Shown here one piece after another: positions 45,123 to 52,806 of a stretch of DNA of 56,314 nucleotides; the first letter of the stretch is position 1; each line of letters begins with the position of its first letter. This DNA comes from Rhodanobacteraceae bacterium (lineage in GTDB: Bacteria > Pseudomonadota > Gammaproteobacteria > Xanthomonadales > Rhodanobacteraceae). The notes beneath the pieces are model-generated. The model saw nothing but the letters and a program-made list of their open reading frames with translations. It ran no database searches and had not been told where the DNA came from. The stretch lies in the NCBI GenBank assembly GCA_021325475.1, contig JAJPHA010000028.1, positions 1-56,314 of the forward strand. The letters run 5' to 3'. The position numbers and the translations under genes are program-made.

Positions 45123-45209
45123 TGGTGCCGGTGGAGGGAATCGAACCCACACTCTGTTGCCAGAAACGGATTTTGAGTCCGTCGCGTCTACCAATTCCGC
45201 CACACCGGC
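45123..45209 (-). tRNA. tRNA-Leu (anticodon CAA)
   Basis: An 87-nt cloverleaf including encoded CCA. Acceptor arms GCCGGTG / CACCGGC pair fully. The D-loop region is GGCGGAATTGGTAGACGC, the anticodon loop CTCAAAA gives CAA (reads UUG), and there is a long variable arm as expected for tRNA-Leu. The T-arm is GTGGGTTCGATTCCCTC. It is a single isolated tRNA gene, a type of site that integrative elements often use, but nothing mobile is attached here. Confidence 0.95.
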
Positions 45210-45253
45210 GCGTGTGAGGTGCGGCGCAGGGATGCGCCGAGGCAGGGCGTGCA

Positions 45254-45259
45254 GTATAC
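45254..45259 (-). promoter_or_regulatory. -10 element of the tRNA-Leu gene
   Basis: TATACT on the minus strand, 45 bp before the tRNA 5' end. A weak TTCGCC lies 17 bp upstream. A GC-rich stretch after the -10 would suit a stringently controlled stable-RNA promoter. Confidence 0.45.
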
Positions 45260-45298
45260 GGCAAGTCGCGGCGGCGGCGAAGCCGGTCGCGAACGCGG

Positions 45299-45460
45299 CT
45301 AGCGCCCGAGCACGATCAGCGCGCCGGCGACGATGGCGAGGAGCTGCATGACGATGCCGAGCTCGCCCAGGCCCAGGTGCAGCAGCGGCAGCACTCCGGT
45401 CAGGATCAGCCAGATGCCGAGCAGCAGCATGCCGAGATTTCGGGTGGGCTGGAAGCGCAT
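45299..45460 (-). CDS. Small two-helix membrane protein
   Basis: A 53-residue protein made almost entirely of hydrophobic helices: a basic start (MRFQPTRN), then GMLLLGIWLILTGVLPLLHL and a second helix (IVMQLLAIVAGALIVLG). GGAG lies six bp before the ATG and the stop is TAG. It follows the cysteine dioxygenase gene by 20 bp on the same strand. Proteins of this size and pattern are common but mostly uncharacterised. I can offer no function. Confidence 0.7.
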   Translation of the reverse strand: MRFQPTRNLGMLLLGIWLILTGVLPLLHLGLGELGIVMQLLAIVAGALIVLGR

Positions 45461-45480
45461 GGGTTTCTCCTTGCGGTTCG

Positions 45481-46059
45481 TCAGTGGGTGGCGTCGAGCG
45501 ACAACTGGCGCTGGTCGCGGCGGTACCAGCGTTGGTCCAGCGGACGGAACACCGAGCACTGTGTCATCGCGCCGCGATAGACGTGCAGGGTGACGGCGAT
45601 GGCGTCCTCGCTCGGGTTGCGGATGGTGTGGTATTCGTGCGGCGGGATCAGGCTGCCGGCCGAGCCGGGACCGACGTTCATCGTGCCACGCGATTCGAAG
45701 CGGTAGCGGCCGTCGATCTGTTCGACGAGTTCGTAGGGCGTGATCTCGAGCATGCCGTGCCAGACGCCCTCGACGCACCACATGCCGCAGTGATCGTGGA
45801 TCGGCGTGCCCTGGCCGGGGCCCCAGGTCATGGCGATCACGCTGTAGCCGTGGCGATCGCTGCGATAGAGCTCGCGCCGGGCGTAGTGATCGGCGACCGC
45901 TTCGTAGCAGCACGACGGCAGTTTCACGTCCGGATCGCGGATCAGCTTGCACAGGGTCGTGCGCAGATCGTCGGTGATCTCGTTCGGACAATCGTGGCAG
46001 ACCGCACGATCGAGCGCTTCGATCAGGCGCCGGGAACCGGGGAACTCGAGCGCGAGCAT
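45481..46059 (-). CDS. Cysteine dioxygenase family protein
   Basis: A 192-residue cupin of the type I thiol dioxygenase family, which oxidises cysteine (or a related thiol) to the sulfinic acid with O2 and Fe(II). The iron ligands are seen as HDH in QGTPIHDHCGMWCVEGVWHG and the third His in IPPHEYHTIRN. The Cys in HCGMWC lies where some members form a Cys-Tyr cofactor; whether it does so here cannot be told. It lies 31 bp downstream of metX on the same strand, a link between sulfur amino acid synthesis and cysteine oxidation. Confidence 0.85.
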   Translation of the reverse strand: MLALEFPGSRRLIEALDRAVCHDCPNEITDDLRTTLCKLIRDPDVKLPSCCYEAVADHYARRELYRSDRHGYSVIAMTWGPGQGTPIHDHCGMWCVEGVWHGMLEITPYELVEQIDGRYRFESRGTMNVGPGSAGSLIPPHEYHTIRNPSEDAIAVTLHVYRGAMTQCSVFRPLDQRWYRRDQRQLSLDATH

Positions 46060-46090
46060 GGATGCGCCGGATACGGGGACTCGGCCGATT

Positions 46091-47191
46091 CTACAACGTG
46101 CCGAGGAACCGCGCGATGGCCGCGCCGAAGCGCGGAATGTCGACCAGGAAGCTGTCGTGGCCCTGCGGGCTGTCGAGCGGCACGAAGTCCACCTCGGCGC
46201 CGGCGGCGCGCAGGCCGTCGGCGATCTCCTGCTGCTGCGACAGCGGGAACAGGATGTCGGTGGTCACGCCGATGACCAGCGCGCGCTCGATGCGGATGCG
46301 GCGCAGCCCGGTGCCGACGTCGCCGCCGCCGTATTCGGCGATGTCGAACCAGTCGCTGGCGCGCGACAGGTACAGATAGCAGTTCGGATCGAAGTTGCGC
46401 ACGAAGCGCCGCGCGTGGCCGCTCAGATACGATTCCACCGCGAATTCGGCGCCGAACGGATCGCGCTCGCGCTGGTCGTGGTCGAGGCGGATGCGGGCGA
46501 AGCGACCGACCCACTCCATCGCCGAGCGGTAGGTGATGACGCCGAGCTTGCGCGCGATCGACATGCCGGCCTCGGGATAGTGTTCGTCGTCGTAGTTGCC
46601 CTGGTTCCAGTTCGGATCGAGCCGGATCGCCTCGCGTTGCAGCGAGCGGATGGCGATCGCGAACGGCTGCGCCTGCGGCGCGGTGGAGATGCTGATGTGT
46701 GCGCGCACGCTGCCCGGATGCTGCACCAGATAGCCGAGCGCGCTCATGCCGCCCATCGAATTGCCGATCAGACAGGCGAGCCGCTCGATGCCGAGATGGC
46801 GCACCAGTTCGTGCGAGGCGTTGGCGACGTCCTCGAGGGTGAGATCGGGGAAGGACAGCCGGTATACTTTTCCCGTCGCCGGATCGATCGAGGCCGGCCC
46901 GGTGGAGCCCTTGCAACTGCCGAGCGTGTTCGCGCAGATCACGAACCAGCGGTCGGTATCGATGTACTTGCCCGGGCCGAGCATGTCCTCCCACCAGCCG
47001 GGCGTCGGATCGGCCGGGCTCGAGGCCGCGTGCGCGCCGGGCGAGAGGCCGGTGAGGATGAACACGGCGTTGTCGCGCGCGGCGTTGAGCGTGCCCCAGG
47101 TCTCGTAGGCGAGACGTGCGCCGATCAACGCGCCGCCGCGCTTCATCGCAAACGGCGAGGGCAGGTCGAAGTATCGGGTGGCGTCGGGCAT
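46091..47191 (-). CDS. metX: MetX-family homoserine (or serine) O-acyltransferase
   Basis: A 366-residue alpha/beta-hydrolase-fold acyltransferase. The nucleophile is Ser145 in CLIGNSMGGMSALGY. The oxyanion/substrate region ILTGLSPGAHAA, the segment NTLGSCKGSTGPASIDP, and the late SPQGHDSFLVD with the catalytic His are present. The family makes O-acetyl- or O-succinyl-homoserine for methionine synthesis. From memory, Xanthomonadaceae members with this wording use succinyl-CoA, and some act on serine for cysteine synthesis. The name metX is therefore by family; acyl donor and acceptor need testing. It is followed by a cysteine dioxygenase gene. An AAGTATAC islet lies at 46862-46869. Confidence 0.85.
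   Translation of the reverse strand: MPDATRYFDLPSPFAMKRGGALIGARLAYETWGTLNAARDNAVFILTGLSPGAHAASSPADPTPGWWEDMLGPGKYIDTDRWFVICANTLGSCKGSTGPASIDPATGKVYRLSFPDLTLEDVANASHELVRHLGIERLACLIGNSMGGMSALGYLVQHPGSVRAHISISTAPQAQPFAIAIRSLQREAIRLDPNWNQGNYDDEHYPEAGMSIARKLGVITYRSAMEWVGRFARIRLDHDQRERDPFGAEFAVESYLSGHARRFVRNFDPNCYLYLSRASDWFDIAEYGGGDVGTGLRRIRIERALVIGVTTDILFPLSQQQEIADGLRAAGAEVDFVPLDSPQGHDSFLVDIPRFGAAIARFLGTL
46862..46869 (-). repeat. AAGTATAC islet in metX
   Basis: On the minus strand the run GGGAAAAGTATACCGG codes Gly-Lys-Val-Tyr-Arg (GGA AAA GTA TAC CGG or equivalent), with A/T-ending codons amid GC-ending neighbours. Confidence 0.6.
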
Positions 47192-47262
47192 TGCGGTCGC
47201 GGGCGGCGGCGGAGGCGCGAGCTTATACTGCGGATCACCAAGCGCCAAGACGGGAACACCTC

Positions 47263-47283
47263 TCCCGGCCGCGGGAGAAGGGA
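47263..47283. repeat. Short hairpin related to the 113-bp element
   Basis: CTCTCCCGGCCGCGGGAGAAG, a hairpin whose arms resemble the CTCTCCC / GGGAGAG ends of the element at 23951-24063. It directly precedes the ribosome-binding region of the TrmB-like gene and may be a solo remnant. Confidence 0.35.
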
Positions 47284-47289
47284 AAGGCG

Positions 47290-47970
47290 ATGTTCGCCAA
47301 TTCGCGTCCGATCCGAAGTCCGCAAGCCGCGCCGCATCCGCGCCTGCGCGAGGTCGTGCTGCGCCACCTCGCCGCACCGTACCGGCGACCGCCGAGCGCG
47401 GCCGGCGAGCGGGCCTTCGCCGCGGTCGCCGCGCGACTCGCCGCCGCGCCGTTCGTGCTCGACGCCGGCTGCGGCACCGGCGCGGGCACGCTCGCGCTGG
47501 CGCGCGCGTCGCCGGATCGTCTGGTGCTGGGTGTGGACAAGTCGACGGCGCGGCTTGCCAAGGCGCGGCGCGCGCTGGCGGCGGTCGCTGTGGACAATGT
47601 CGTTTTGCTGCATTGTGAACTTGTGGATTTCTGGCAGCTCGCCGCGGCCGCCGGGCTGCGCTGCGTGCGTCAGTATCTGCTCTATCCGAATCCGTGGCCG
47701 AAATCCGAGCACCTGCGGCGTCGCTGGCACGCGCATCCGGTGCTGCCGGCGATCCTCGCGCTCGGCGGCGAGATCGAACTGCGCACCAACTGGCGCATCT
47801 ACGCCGAGGAGTTCGCCGCGGCGCTGTGTCTCGCCGGCTGGCACGCGACCGCGACCGCGTTCGCCCCGGCGACGCCGCTGACACCGTTCGAGCACAAATA
47901 CGCCGCCTCGGGGCATGCGCTGTGGCGGTGTGTGGCGCAAAGGGGCGGGGGAGTGGGGAGTAGGGAGTAG
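47290..47970 (+). CDS. TrmB-like SAM-dependent methyltransferase
   Basis: A 226-residue protein similar to tRNA (guanine-46-N7) methyltransferase. It has motif I VLDAGCGTGAGTLALA, the acidic post-I region LGVDKS, and the TrmB-like LLYPNPWPKSEHLRRRWHAHP. The classical TrmB C-terminal segment (TNxEFY) corresponds here to TNWRIYAEEFA. The N-terminus is shorter and different from standard TrmB, so this may be a paralogue with another substrate. The stop TAG (47968-47970) lies inside GGGAGTA heptad repeats, so the last residues (GGGVGSRE) come from repeat sequence. It is divergent from metX. Confidence 0.75.
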   Translation: MFANSRPIRSPQAAPHPRLREVVLRHLAAPYRRPPSAAGERAFAAVAARLAAAPFVLDAGCGTGAGTLALARASPDRLVLGVDKSTARLAKARRALAAVAVDNVVLLHCELVDFWQLAAAAGLRCVRQYLLYPNPWPKSEHLRRRWHAHPVLPAILALGGEIELRTNWRIYAEEFAAALCLAGWHATATAFAPATPLTPFEHKYAASGHALWRCVAQRGGGVGSRE

Positions 47971-47976
47971 GGAGTG
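47949..47976. repeat. GGGAGTR heptad array
   Basis: Four uninterrupted 7-bp units (GGGAGTG, GGGAGTA, GGGAGTA, GGGAGTG). They overlap the 3' end of the TrmB-like gene and supply its stop codon. Confidence 0.75.
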
Positions 47977-47993
47977 GAAAAAGCCCAGGTTTC

Positions 47994-48056
47994 CAGCCCT
48001 CAGCCCTCAGCCCTCGGCCCTCGCCCCTCGGCCCTCGGCCCTCAGCCCTCGCCCCA
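47994..48056. repeat. CRSCCCT heptad array, nine units
   Basis: Nine consecutive 7-bp units of the type CAGCCCT, CGGCCCT or CGCCCCT (last one CGCCCCA), ending two bp before the ccmI stop codon. Together with the GGGAGTR array 18 bp away it fills the gap between two convergent genes. Confidence 0.8.
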
Positions 48057-48058
48057 CC

Positions 48059-49264
48059 TCACGGCACCACCTGATCGATCACCAGCTTGATCGGCACGGT
48101 GGTGGCGACGTCGATCGGCGGCGACAGCGTCTGCAAGTCGCCGCTCTGGGCGATGGCGTTGCCGGACTTCGACACGCGCGCGCCGACGATCACTTGTGGA
48201 AATTGCGACAATTTCAGCGTCGGCAGCATGCCCATGCCGTCGCTGAGCGTCACCGTGGCCGGCAGGTCGGCGGCCTTGAGCCGCTGGATCGCCAGCGGCA
48301 TCGGCGGCCCGTTCGCCGCCTTGGCGAACACGAACAGCGTGGCGTCCGGCGCGACGCGGTCCTTGAGCTTGGGATCGAGCGAGACTGCGACGGTGAGCTT
48401 CGGCTCGGCCGTCGGCGCGCGCTCGGCGGCCTCCGGTTCCGCCGGCGCGGCACGGCCGTCGCGCTCGGCCTCGGCCTGGGCGATCTCGTGACGCACCGCC
48501 TCGGCGACGTTGGCATCCTTCGGCAGCACCGCCAGCAGGTGCTGCCAGATCGCGATCGCGCCGTCGTAGTTCTTGCGCTGATACTCGGCGATGCCGAGCA
48601 GCCACAGCCCGCGCTGGTTGTCCGGCGCCGCCTTGAGCGCGGTCTCGAGCAGCGCGCGCGGCTCGCCTTCGATGCGCCGGCTCGGGCTCGCCAGCGCCAG
48701 CGCCTCGGCGTAGGCGACGGTGACGTCGGCATCCTCGGGCGCCAGCGTGTGGGCGCGCTGCAAGGCGTCGCGCGCCTCGGCGAAGCGCTCGGTCGCCTCG
48801 TAGGCGCGGCCGAGTAGGGTCCAACCCTCGACGTCGTCGGGATGCTGCGTGAGCTTCTGCGCCAGGTTGGCGATCGCCTGTTCCATGTTCTGGCCGTGAT
48901 CGGCCGGCGTCTCTGCCGCGGTGCCGCCGGCCGCGAGCGCCGCCGGTTCGCCGACCAGGCGATAGAGCGCGATGGCGGCCGCGGGCAGCGCCAGGGCGAC
49001 CAGCACGGCGGCGGCGAACGCGCGCGGCGAGCGCGCCGCGGGCGCCGCGTCGAGCGCGGCCAGCAGTTGTTCGCCGAGTTGCGCGCGCTTGGCCGCATAC
49101 TCCGGCGCATCCAGCACACCTTCGGCGTGGGCTGCCTCGAGCGCCTTCAGTTGCCGGCGCACCGCCGCGGCGGCGTCGCCGCCGCGTGGACGCAGCAGCA
49201 CCGGCACGACGCAGGCGAGGGCCGCGGCCAGCATCAGCGCGGCGAGCGACACGAACGCGAGCAT
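48059..49264 (-). CDS. ccmI: Cytochrome c biogenesis protein CcmI (TPR)
   Basis: A 401-residue protein. Two N-terminal membrane helices (about 2-22 and 86-107) flank a cytoplasmic loop. A periplasmic TPR region follows (about 140-265, for example DDVEGWTLLGRAYEATERFAEA) and a beta-rich C-terminal domain (about 290-401). CcmI delivers apocytochrome c to the CcmF/H ligation complex. It overlaps ccmH by 1 bp (TGATG). This is the last gene of the ccm group and ends at the heptad repeats. At 48193-48215 it has an A/T-rich islet (Leu-Lys-Leu-Ser-Gln-Phe-Pro-Gln). Confidence 0.9.
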   Translation of the reverse strand: MLAFVSLAALMLAAALACVVPVLLRPRGGDAAAAVRRQLKALEAAHAEGVLDAPEYAAKRAQLGEQLLAALDAAPAARSPRAFAAAVLVALALPAAAIALYRLVGEPAALAAGGTAAETPADHGQNMEQAIANLAQKLTQHPDDVEGWTLLGRAYEATERFAEARDALQRAHTLAPEDADVTVAYAEALALASPSRRIEGEPRALLETALKAAPDNQRGLWLLGIAEYQRKNYDGAIAIWQHLLAVLPKDANVAEAVRHEIAQAEAERDGRAAPAEPEAAERAPTAEPKLTVAVSLDPKLKDRVAPDATLFVFAKAANGPPMPLAIQRLKAADLPATVTLSDGMGMLPTLKLSQFPQVIVGARVSKSGNAIAQSGDLQTLSPPIDVATTVPIKLVIDQVVP

Positions 49265-49695
49265 CACCAGTCGTCCTCGGGCGTGAGGTCGGCGACGGCC
49301 GCGCGCGCGCGCCGGCGCAGCACGTGGACCAGCACGCCGGCGCCGGCGACCAGCAGCGCGCCCGGCGCGAACCAGAGCAGCCAGGTCGCCGGTTTCAGCG
49401 GCGGATCGTACAGCACGAAGTCGTTGTAGCGCGCGGCGAGGTAGCGCTTGATCTCCTCGTCGCTCTTGCCGTTGCGCATCAACTCGTACACCTGCTGGCG
49501 CAGCTCGTGCGCCAGCTCGGCGTCGGAGTCGGCGAGGTTCTGGTTCTGGCAGACCAGGCAGCGCAATTGCCGCGTCAGGTTCTGGAAGCGCACTTCCTCG
49601 GCACGATCCTTGAATTCGAGCGGATCGATGGCGAACGCCGGCGTCGCGCACAGGTGCAGCGCGAGCAGCCACGGCGCAGCGCGGCGCAGCGTCAT
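49264..49695 (-). CDS. ccmH: Cytochrome c biogenesis protein CcmH (thiol reductant)
   Basis: A 143-residue protein with a signal peptide (WLLALHLCATPAFA), the CcmH redox motif LRCLVCQNQNLADSDA and the HELRQQVYELMRNGKSDEEIKRYLAARYNDFVLY segment that defines the family, then one C-terminal membrane helix (about 103-122). It keeps apocytochrome CXXCH thiols reduced before heme attachment. It overlaps ccmG by 4 bp and ccmI by 1 bp, so translation is coupled. Confidence 0.95.
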   Translation of the reverse strand: MTLRRAAPWLLALHLCATPAFAIDPLEFKDRAEEVRFQNLTRQLRCLVCQNQNLADSDAELAHELRQQVYELMRNGKSDEEIKRYLAARYNDFVLYDPPLKPATWLLWFAPGALLVAGAGVLVHVLRRRARAAVADLTPEDDW

Positions 49696-50246
49696 GGCGC
49701 GGCCGCGCGGGCGGGCCGCGCGAGTTCGGCGAGCTTCGGCTTGAGCTCGCGCTCGATCAGCTCCGGCGTGAACATGCCGATGCGCTTGTAGCGGATCACG
49801 CCCTGCGCATCGACCAGGAACGACTCCGGCGCCATGTACACGCCGAAGTCGATGCCGGTGCGGCCGTCGCGGTCGGTGATCACGGCGTCGTAGGGATTGC
49901 CGAAGCGGCCGAGCCAGCGCTTGGCGTCGTCCGGATCGTCGCGCCAGTCGAGACCGATCAGGGCGATGCCGAGCGGCTTGACGTTCGCGCTGAGGATCGG
50001 ATGTTCGTACTGGCAGGTCGGGCACCAGCTGCCGAACACGTTGAGCAGGTACGGCTTGCCGAGCAGCTCCGCGCGCGAGAGTTTGCGCTCGGGCTCGTAT
50101 AAAAGTGGAAGTGTGAACTCGGGCGCCGGCTTGCCGATCAGCGGGCTCGGCACCTCGGTCATCTCGTGATGCGCGTTCCAGTGGATGCCGAACAGCAGCA
50201 GGCCGACCAGGGCCAGGAACACGGCGAGCGGCAGCAGGCGTGCCAT
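49692..50246 (-). CDS. ccmG: Thiol:disulfide interchange protein CcmG/DsbE
   Basis: A 184-residue membrane-anchored thioredoxin-fold protein. It has an N-terminal anchor (LPLAVFLALVGLLLFGIHW), the entry motif GKPAPEFTLPLL, active site GSWCPTCQYEHP, and the conserved GVYMAPESFLVDAQG containing the cis-Pro region. It reduces CcmH and apocytochrome c in the periplasm with electrons from DsbD. It overlaps ccmF and ccmH. An A/T-rich islet at 50098-50118 encodes Leu-Pro-Leu-Leu-Tyr. Confidence 0.95.
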   Translation of the reverse strand: MARLLPLAVFLALVGLLLFGIHWNAHHEMTEVPSPLIGKPAPEFTLPLLYEPERKLSRAELLGKPYLLNVFGSWCPTCQYEHPILSANVKPLGIALIGLDWRDDPDDAKRWLGRFGNPYDAVITDRDGRTGIDFGVYMAPESFLVDAQGVIRYKRIGMFTPELIERELKPKLAELARPARAAAP

Positions 50247-52282
50247 CAGGCGCGCGCCTCCGCGGGTCGCGCCGGTGCGGCCGGCGCCGGCGCCGCGGCG
50301 GGTTCGGGCAGGGCACGGAAGCGGCGGTCGGCGGCGGCGATGAAACCGCCGCACATCATCAGCAGTCCGCCGAGCCAGATCCAGCGCACGAACGGCTTGA
50401 CGTACACGCGCACCGCCCATGCGCCGTTGCCCTGCTTCGCCTCGTCGAGCGGTTCGCCGAGCGCGACGTACAGATCGCGGAGCACGCCCGGCGCGATCGC
50501 CGCCTTGGTCTGGATCTGGCCGCCGCCCACGTACTGGCGCTTCTGCGGGTGCAGCGTGGCGATCAGGCGCTCGCCGTCGCGTACCTCGATCGTGCCCTCG
50601 TCGGCGAGATAGTTCGGCCCTTCGGCGCGGGTGACGCCGCGGAAGCGGAAGTCGAGGCCGCCGACCTCATGCGTCGCGTCCGGCGCGAAACGCAGGTCGC
50701 TCTCCACGCTGGTCGCTTCGGTGATCAGCACACCGGCGAGGAACAGCGCGACGCCGAAGTGGGCGAGGATCATGCCGAGCATCTCCGCCGTGTAGCGCCG
50801 GCCCGGCGGCGCCTCGCGCCAGCGCTTGAGGGCGTACAACGCGATGCCGAGCCCGACCCACAGGCTCGCCGCCACGCCGACCAGGCCGCGCAGCGGCAGC
50901 GCCGGCGCGACGATCCGGGCGAGCACGGCGGCGCCGATCGCCGCGAGCAGTACCGGGCGCAACACGCGCAGCGCGGCGCGGGCGTCCGCGGCGGCCCAGC
51001 GGAACAGCGGCCCGAACGGCAGCAGCACGACCACCGGCAGCATCAGCAGGGTGAACAGGAAACCGAAGTAGGGCGGCCCGACCGAGATGCGTCCGGCGCC
51101 GATCGCCTCGCCGATCAGCGGATACAGCGTGCCGAGCAGCACCGTCGCCGCGGCGCAGGCGAACAGCAGGTTGTTGATGAGCAGCAGAGTCTCGCGCGAG
51201 AGCAATCGGAACGGCTTGCCGCCGGCCACGCGCGGCGCGCGCAGCGCGTACAGCGCGAGCGAACCGCCGACCACGCCGCCGAGAAAGGCGAGGATGAACA
51301 GCCCGCGCTTGGGATCGCTGGCGAACGCGTGCACGCTGGTGAGCACGCCGGAACGCACCAGGAAGGTGCCGAGCAGGGAAAGGGAAAATGCGAAAATGGA
51401 TAAAAGTATAGTCCAGGCGCGGAAGCCGCCGCGCTTTTCCGTCACCGCCTGGGAGTGGATCAGCGCGGTGCCGATGAGCCAGGGCATGAACGAGGCGTTC
51501 TCGACCGGATCCCAGAACCACCAGCCGCCCCAGCCGAGCGTGTAGTAGGCCCACCAGCTGCCGAGCGTGATGCCGAGGGTGAGGAAGGCCCAGGCGACGT
51601 TGGTCCACGGCCGCGCCCAGCGCACCCAATTCGCCAGGTCGCGCGCGGTGCCGGCGGGGTCGGCGGCGCGCGGATCCGGGCCGCTTTCGGCGCCGCCGAG
51701 CAGCGCCGCGATCGCGAACGCGAACGCCACCGAGAAGCCGACATAGCCGGTATACAGCATCGGCGGGTGCAGGATCAGCCCCGGATCCTGCAGGATCGGA
51801 TTGAGATCGTTGCCGTCGGCGAGCGCCGGCAGATGGCGCAGGAACGGATTCGAGGTGAGCAGGGTGAAACTCAGGAAGCCCGCAGCGATGATGCCGAGCA
51901 CGCCGAGCACGCGCGCCATCAGCACCGCCGGCAGCCGCCGGCTGAATGCCGCCACCGCGACGCTCCAGACGTTGAGGATGAGGATCCACAGCAGCAGCGA
52001 ACCCTCGTGCGCGCCCCACACCGCGGAGAACCGGTAGTACCACGGCAACGCGCGGTTCGAGTTCTGCGCGACGTAGGCGACGGAGAAATCCTGGCTGACG
52101 AAGGCGTAGGTGAGCACGCCGAAGGCGAGCGCGACGAACACCGCCTGGCCGGCGACCGCCGGGCGCGCCACCGCGATCAACGCCGGATCATTGCGCCAGG
52201 CGCCGTACAGCGGCAGCGCGCACTGCACCAGCGCGAGCAGCAGGGCGAGGACGAGGGCGAATTGACCGAGTTCGGGAAGCAT
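50246..52282 (-). CDS. ccmF: Heme lyase CcmF
   Basis: A 678-residue polytopic membrane protein, the heme-cytochrome c ligation subunit. The tryptophan-rich periplasmic signature WGGWWFWDPVENASFMPWL is intact, preceded by WGAHEGSLLLWILIL and followed by the conserved HSQAVTEKRGGFRAW. The His residues at LILHPPMLYTGYVG and near the C-terminus fit the heme-ligand pattern. I prefer the ATG at 52282; an in-frame GTG at 52291 would add three residues. Neither has a good ribosome site. An A/T-rich islet (51383-51415) encodes Thr-Ile-Leu-Leu-Ser-Ile-Phe-Ala-Phe in a membrane helix. Upstream lie HiPIP and hydrolase genes where ccmE would normally be adjacent. Confidence 0.95.
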   Translation of the reverse strand: MLPELGQFALVLALLLALVQCALPLYGAWRNDPALIAVARPAVAGQAVFVALAFGVLTYAFVSQDFSVAYVAQNSNRALPWYYRFSAVWGAHEGSLLLWILILNVWSVAVAAFSRRLPAVLMARVLGVLGIIAAGFLSFTLLTSNPFLRHLPALADGNDLNPILQDPGLILHPPMLYTGYVGFSVAFAFAIAALLGGAESGPDPRAADPAGTARDLANWVRWARPWTNVAWAFLTLGITLGSWWAYYTLGWGGWWFWDPVENASFMPWLIGTALIHSQAVTEKRGGFRAWTILLSIFAFSLSLLGTFLVRSGVLTSVHAFASDPKRGLFILAFLGGVVGGSLALYALRAPRVAGGKPFRLLSRETLLLINNLLFACAAATVLLGTLYPLIGEAIGAGRISVGPPYFGFLFTLLMLPVVVLLPFGPLFRWAAADARAALRVLRPVLLAAIGAAVLARIVAPALPLRGLVGVAASLWVGLGIALYALKRWREAPPGRRYTAEMLGMILAHFGVALFLAGVLITEATSVESDLRFAPDATHEVGGLDFRFRGVTRAEGPNYLADEGTIEVRDGERLIATLHPQKRQYVGGGQIQTKAAIAPGVLRDLYVALGEPLDEAKQGNGAWAVRVYVKPFVRWIWLGGLLMMCGGFIAAADRRFRALPEPAAAPAPAAPARPAEARA

Positions 52283-52369
52283 GCGGATCACGCCGGCGGC
52301 GCGTGCGCGGACGAGCCCGCGCCGCCGATCGCGTGCGCGCAGCGCCGGCTGCGCGAGTGCGCGCGGAGA

Positions 52370-52708
52370 TTACGCCTTCTTGGCGTAGCCGCTGCACCAA
52401 CCCTTGGCGTTCACCGCCTTGCCGGGGAACAGGTCGCACGGTCCGTAGCCGCTGGCGCCGCCATGGAAGAAATTGCAGTTGGCGCAGTTCTGCCCGTCCT
52501 GATGCGGCGCCGGTGCCTTGCTCGCGTCTTCGGTGTAGTTGAGCGCCTTGGCGGTCGGGTCGTCGAGGGTGAGATGCGGCAGCTCGTCGGCACGGGCGCC
52601 GCGCGGCAGCGCGCCGAGCAGCGCCGCGGCGCCGACGACACCGCCGGCGAGGCCGCAGAAGTGACGACGGGCGGGATTGAGCGGACGCGAATCGTTGCGA
52701 TCGGACAT
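52370..52708 (-). CDS. High-potential iron-sulfur protein (HiPIP)
   Basis: A 112-residue precursor of a periplasmic [4Fe-4S] electron carrier. A twin-arginine-type signal (NPARRHFCGLAGGVVGAAALL) is cleaved near ARA-DELPH. The mature part has the four-Cys HiPIP pattern: NCANCNFFHG, then GPCDLFPG, then KGWCSGY. HiPIPs donate electrons to oxidases or reaction centres. GAGGAA lies eight bp before the ATG. The gene sits inside the ccm group between the double hydrolase and ccmF, all on one strand. Confidence 0.93.
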   Translation of the reverse strand: MSDRNDSRPLNPARRHFCGLAGGVVGAAALLGALPRGARADELPHLTLDDPTAKALNYTEDASKAPAPHQDGQNCANCNFFHGGASGYGPCDLFPGKAVNAKGWCSGYAKKA

Positions 52709-52806
52709 GGTCGGGATTCCTCATTGCGAGTGCGCCGCGGCGCGGCGAAGGTGCGGCGATTATATGCCAGGGATCGCGCCGGATGCAGCGCGGCGAGGCG
52801 CGGTGT

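Noticed and set aside
45123-45209. tRNA-Leu as an integration site of a genomic island
   Set aside because: No integrase, repeated tRNA end or composition shift is present on either side; neighbours are ordinary metabolic genes.
47994-48056. Regular 7-bp repeats considered as a CRISPR array
   Set aside because: Units are 7 bp with no spacers and there are no cas genes. It is a simple tandem repeat.
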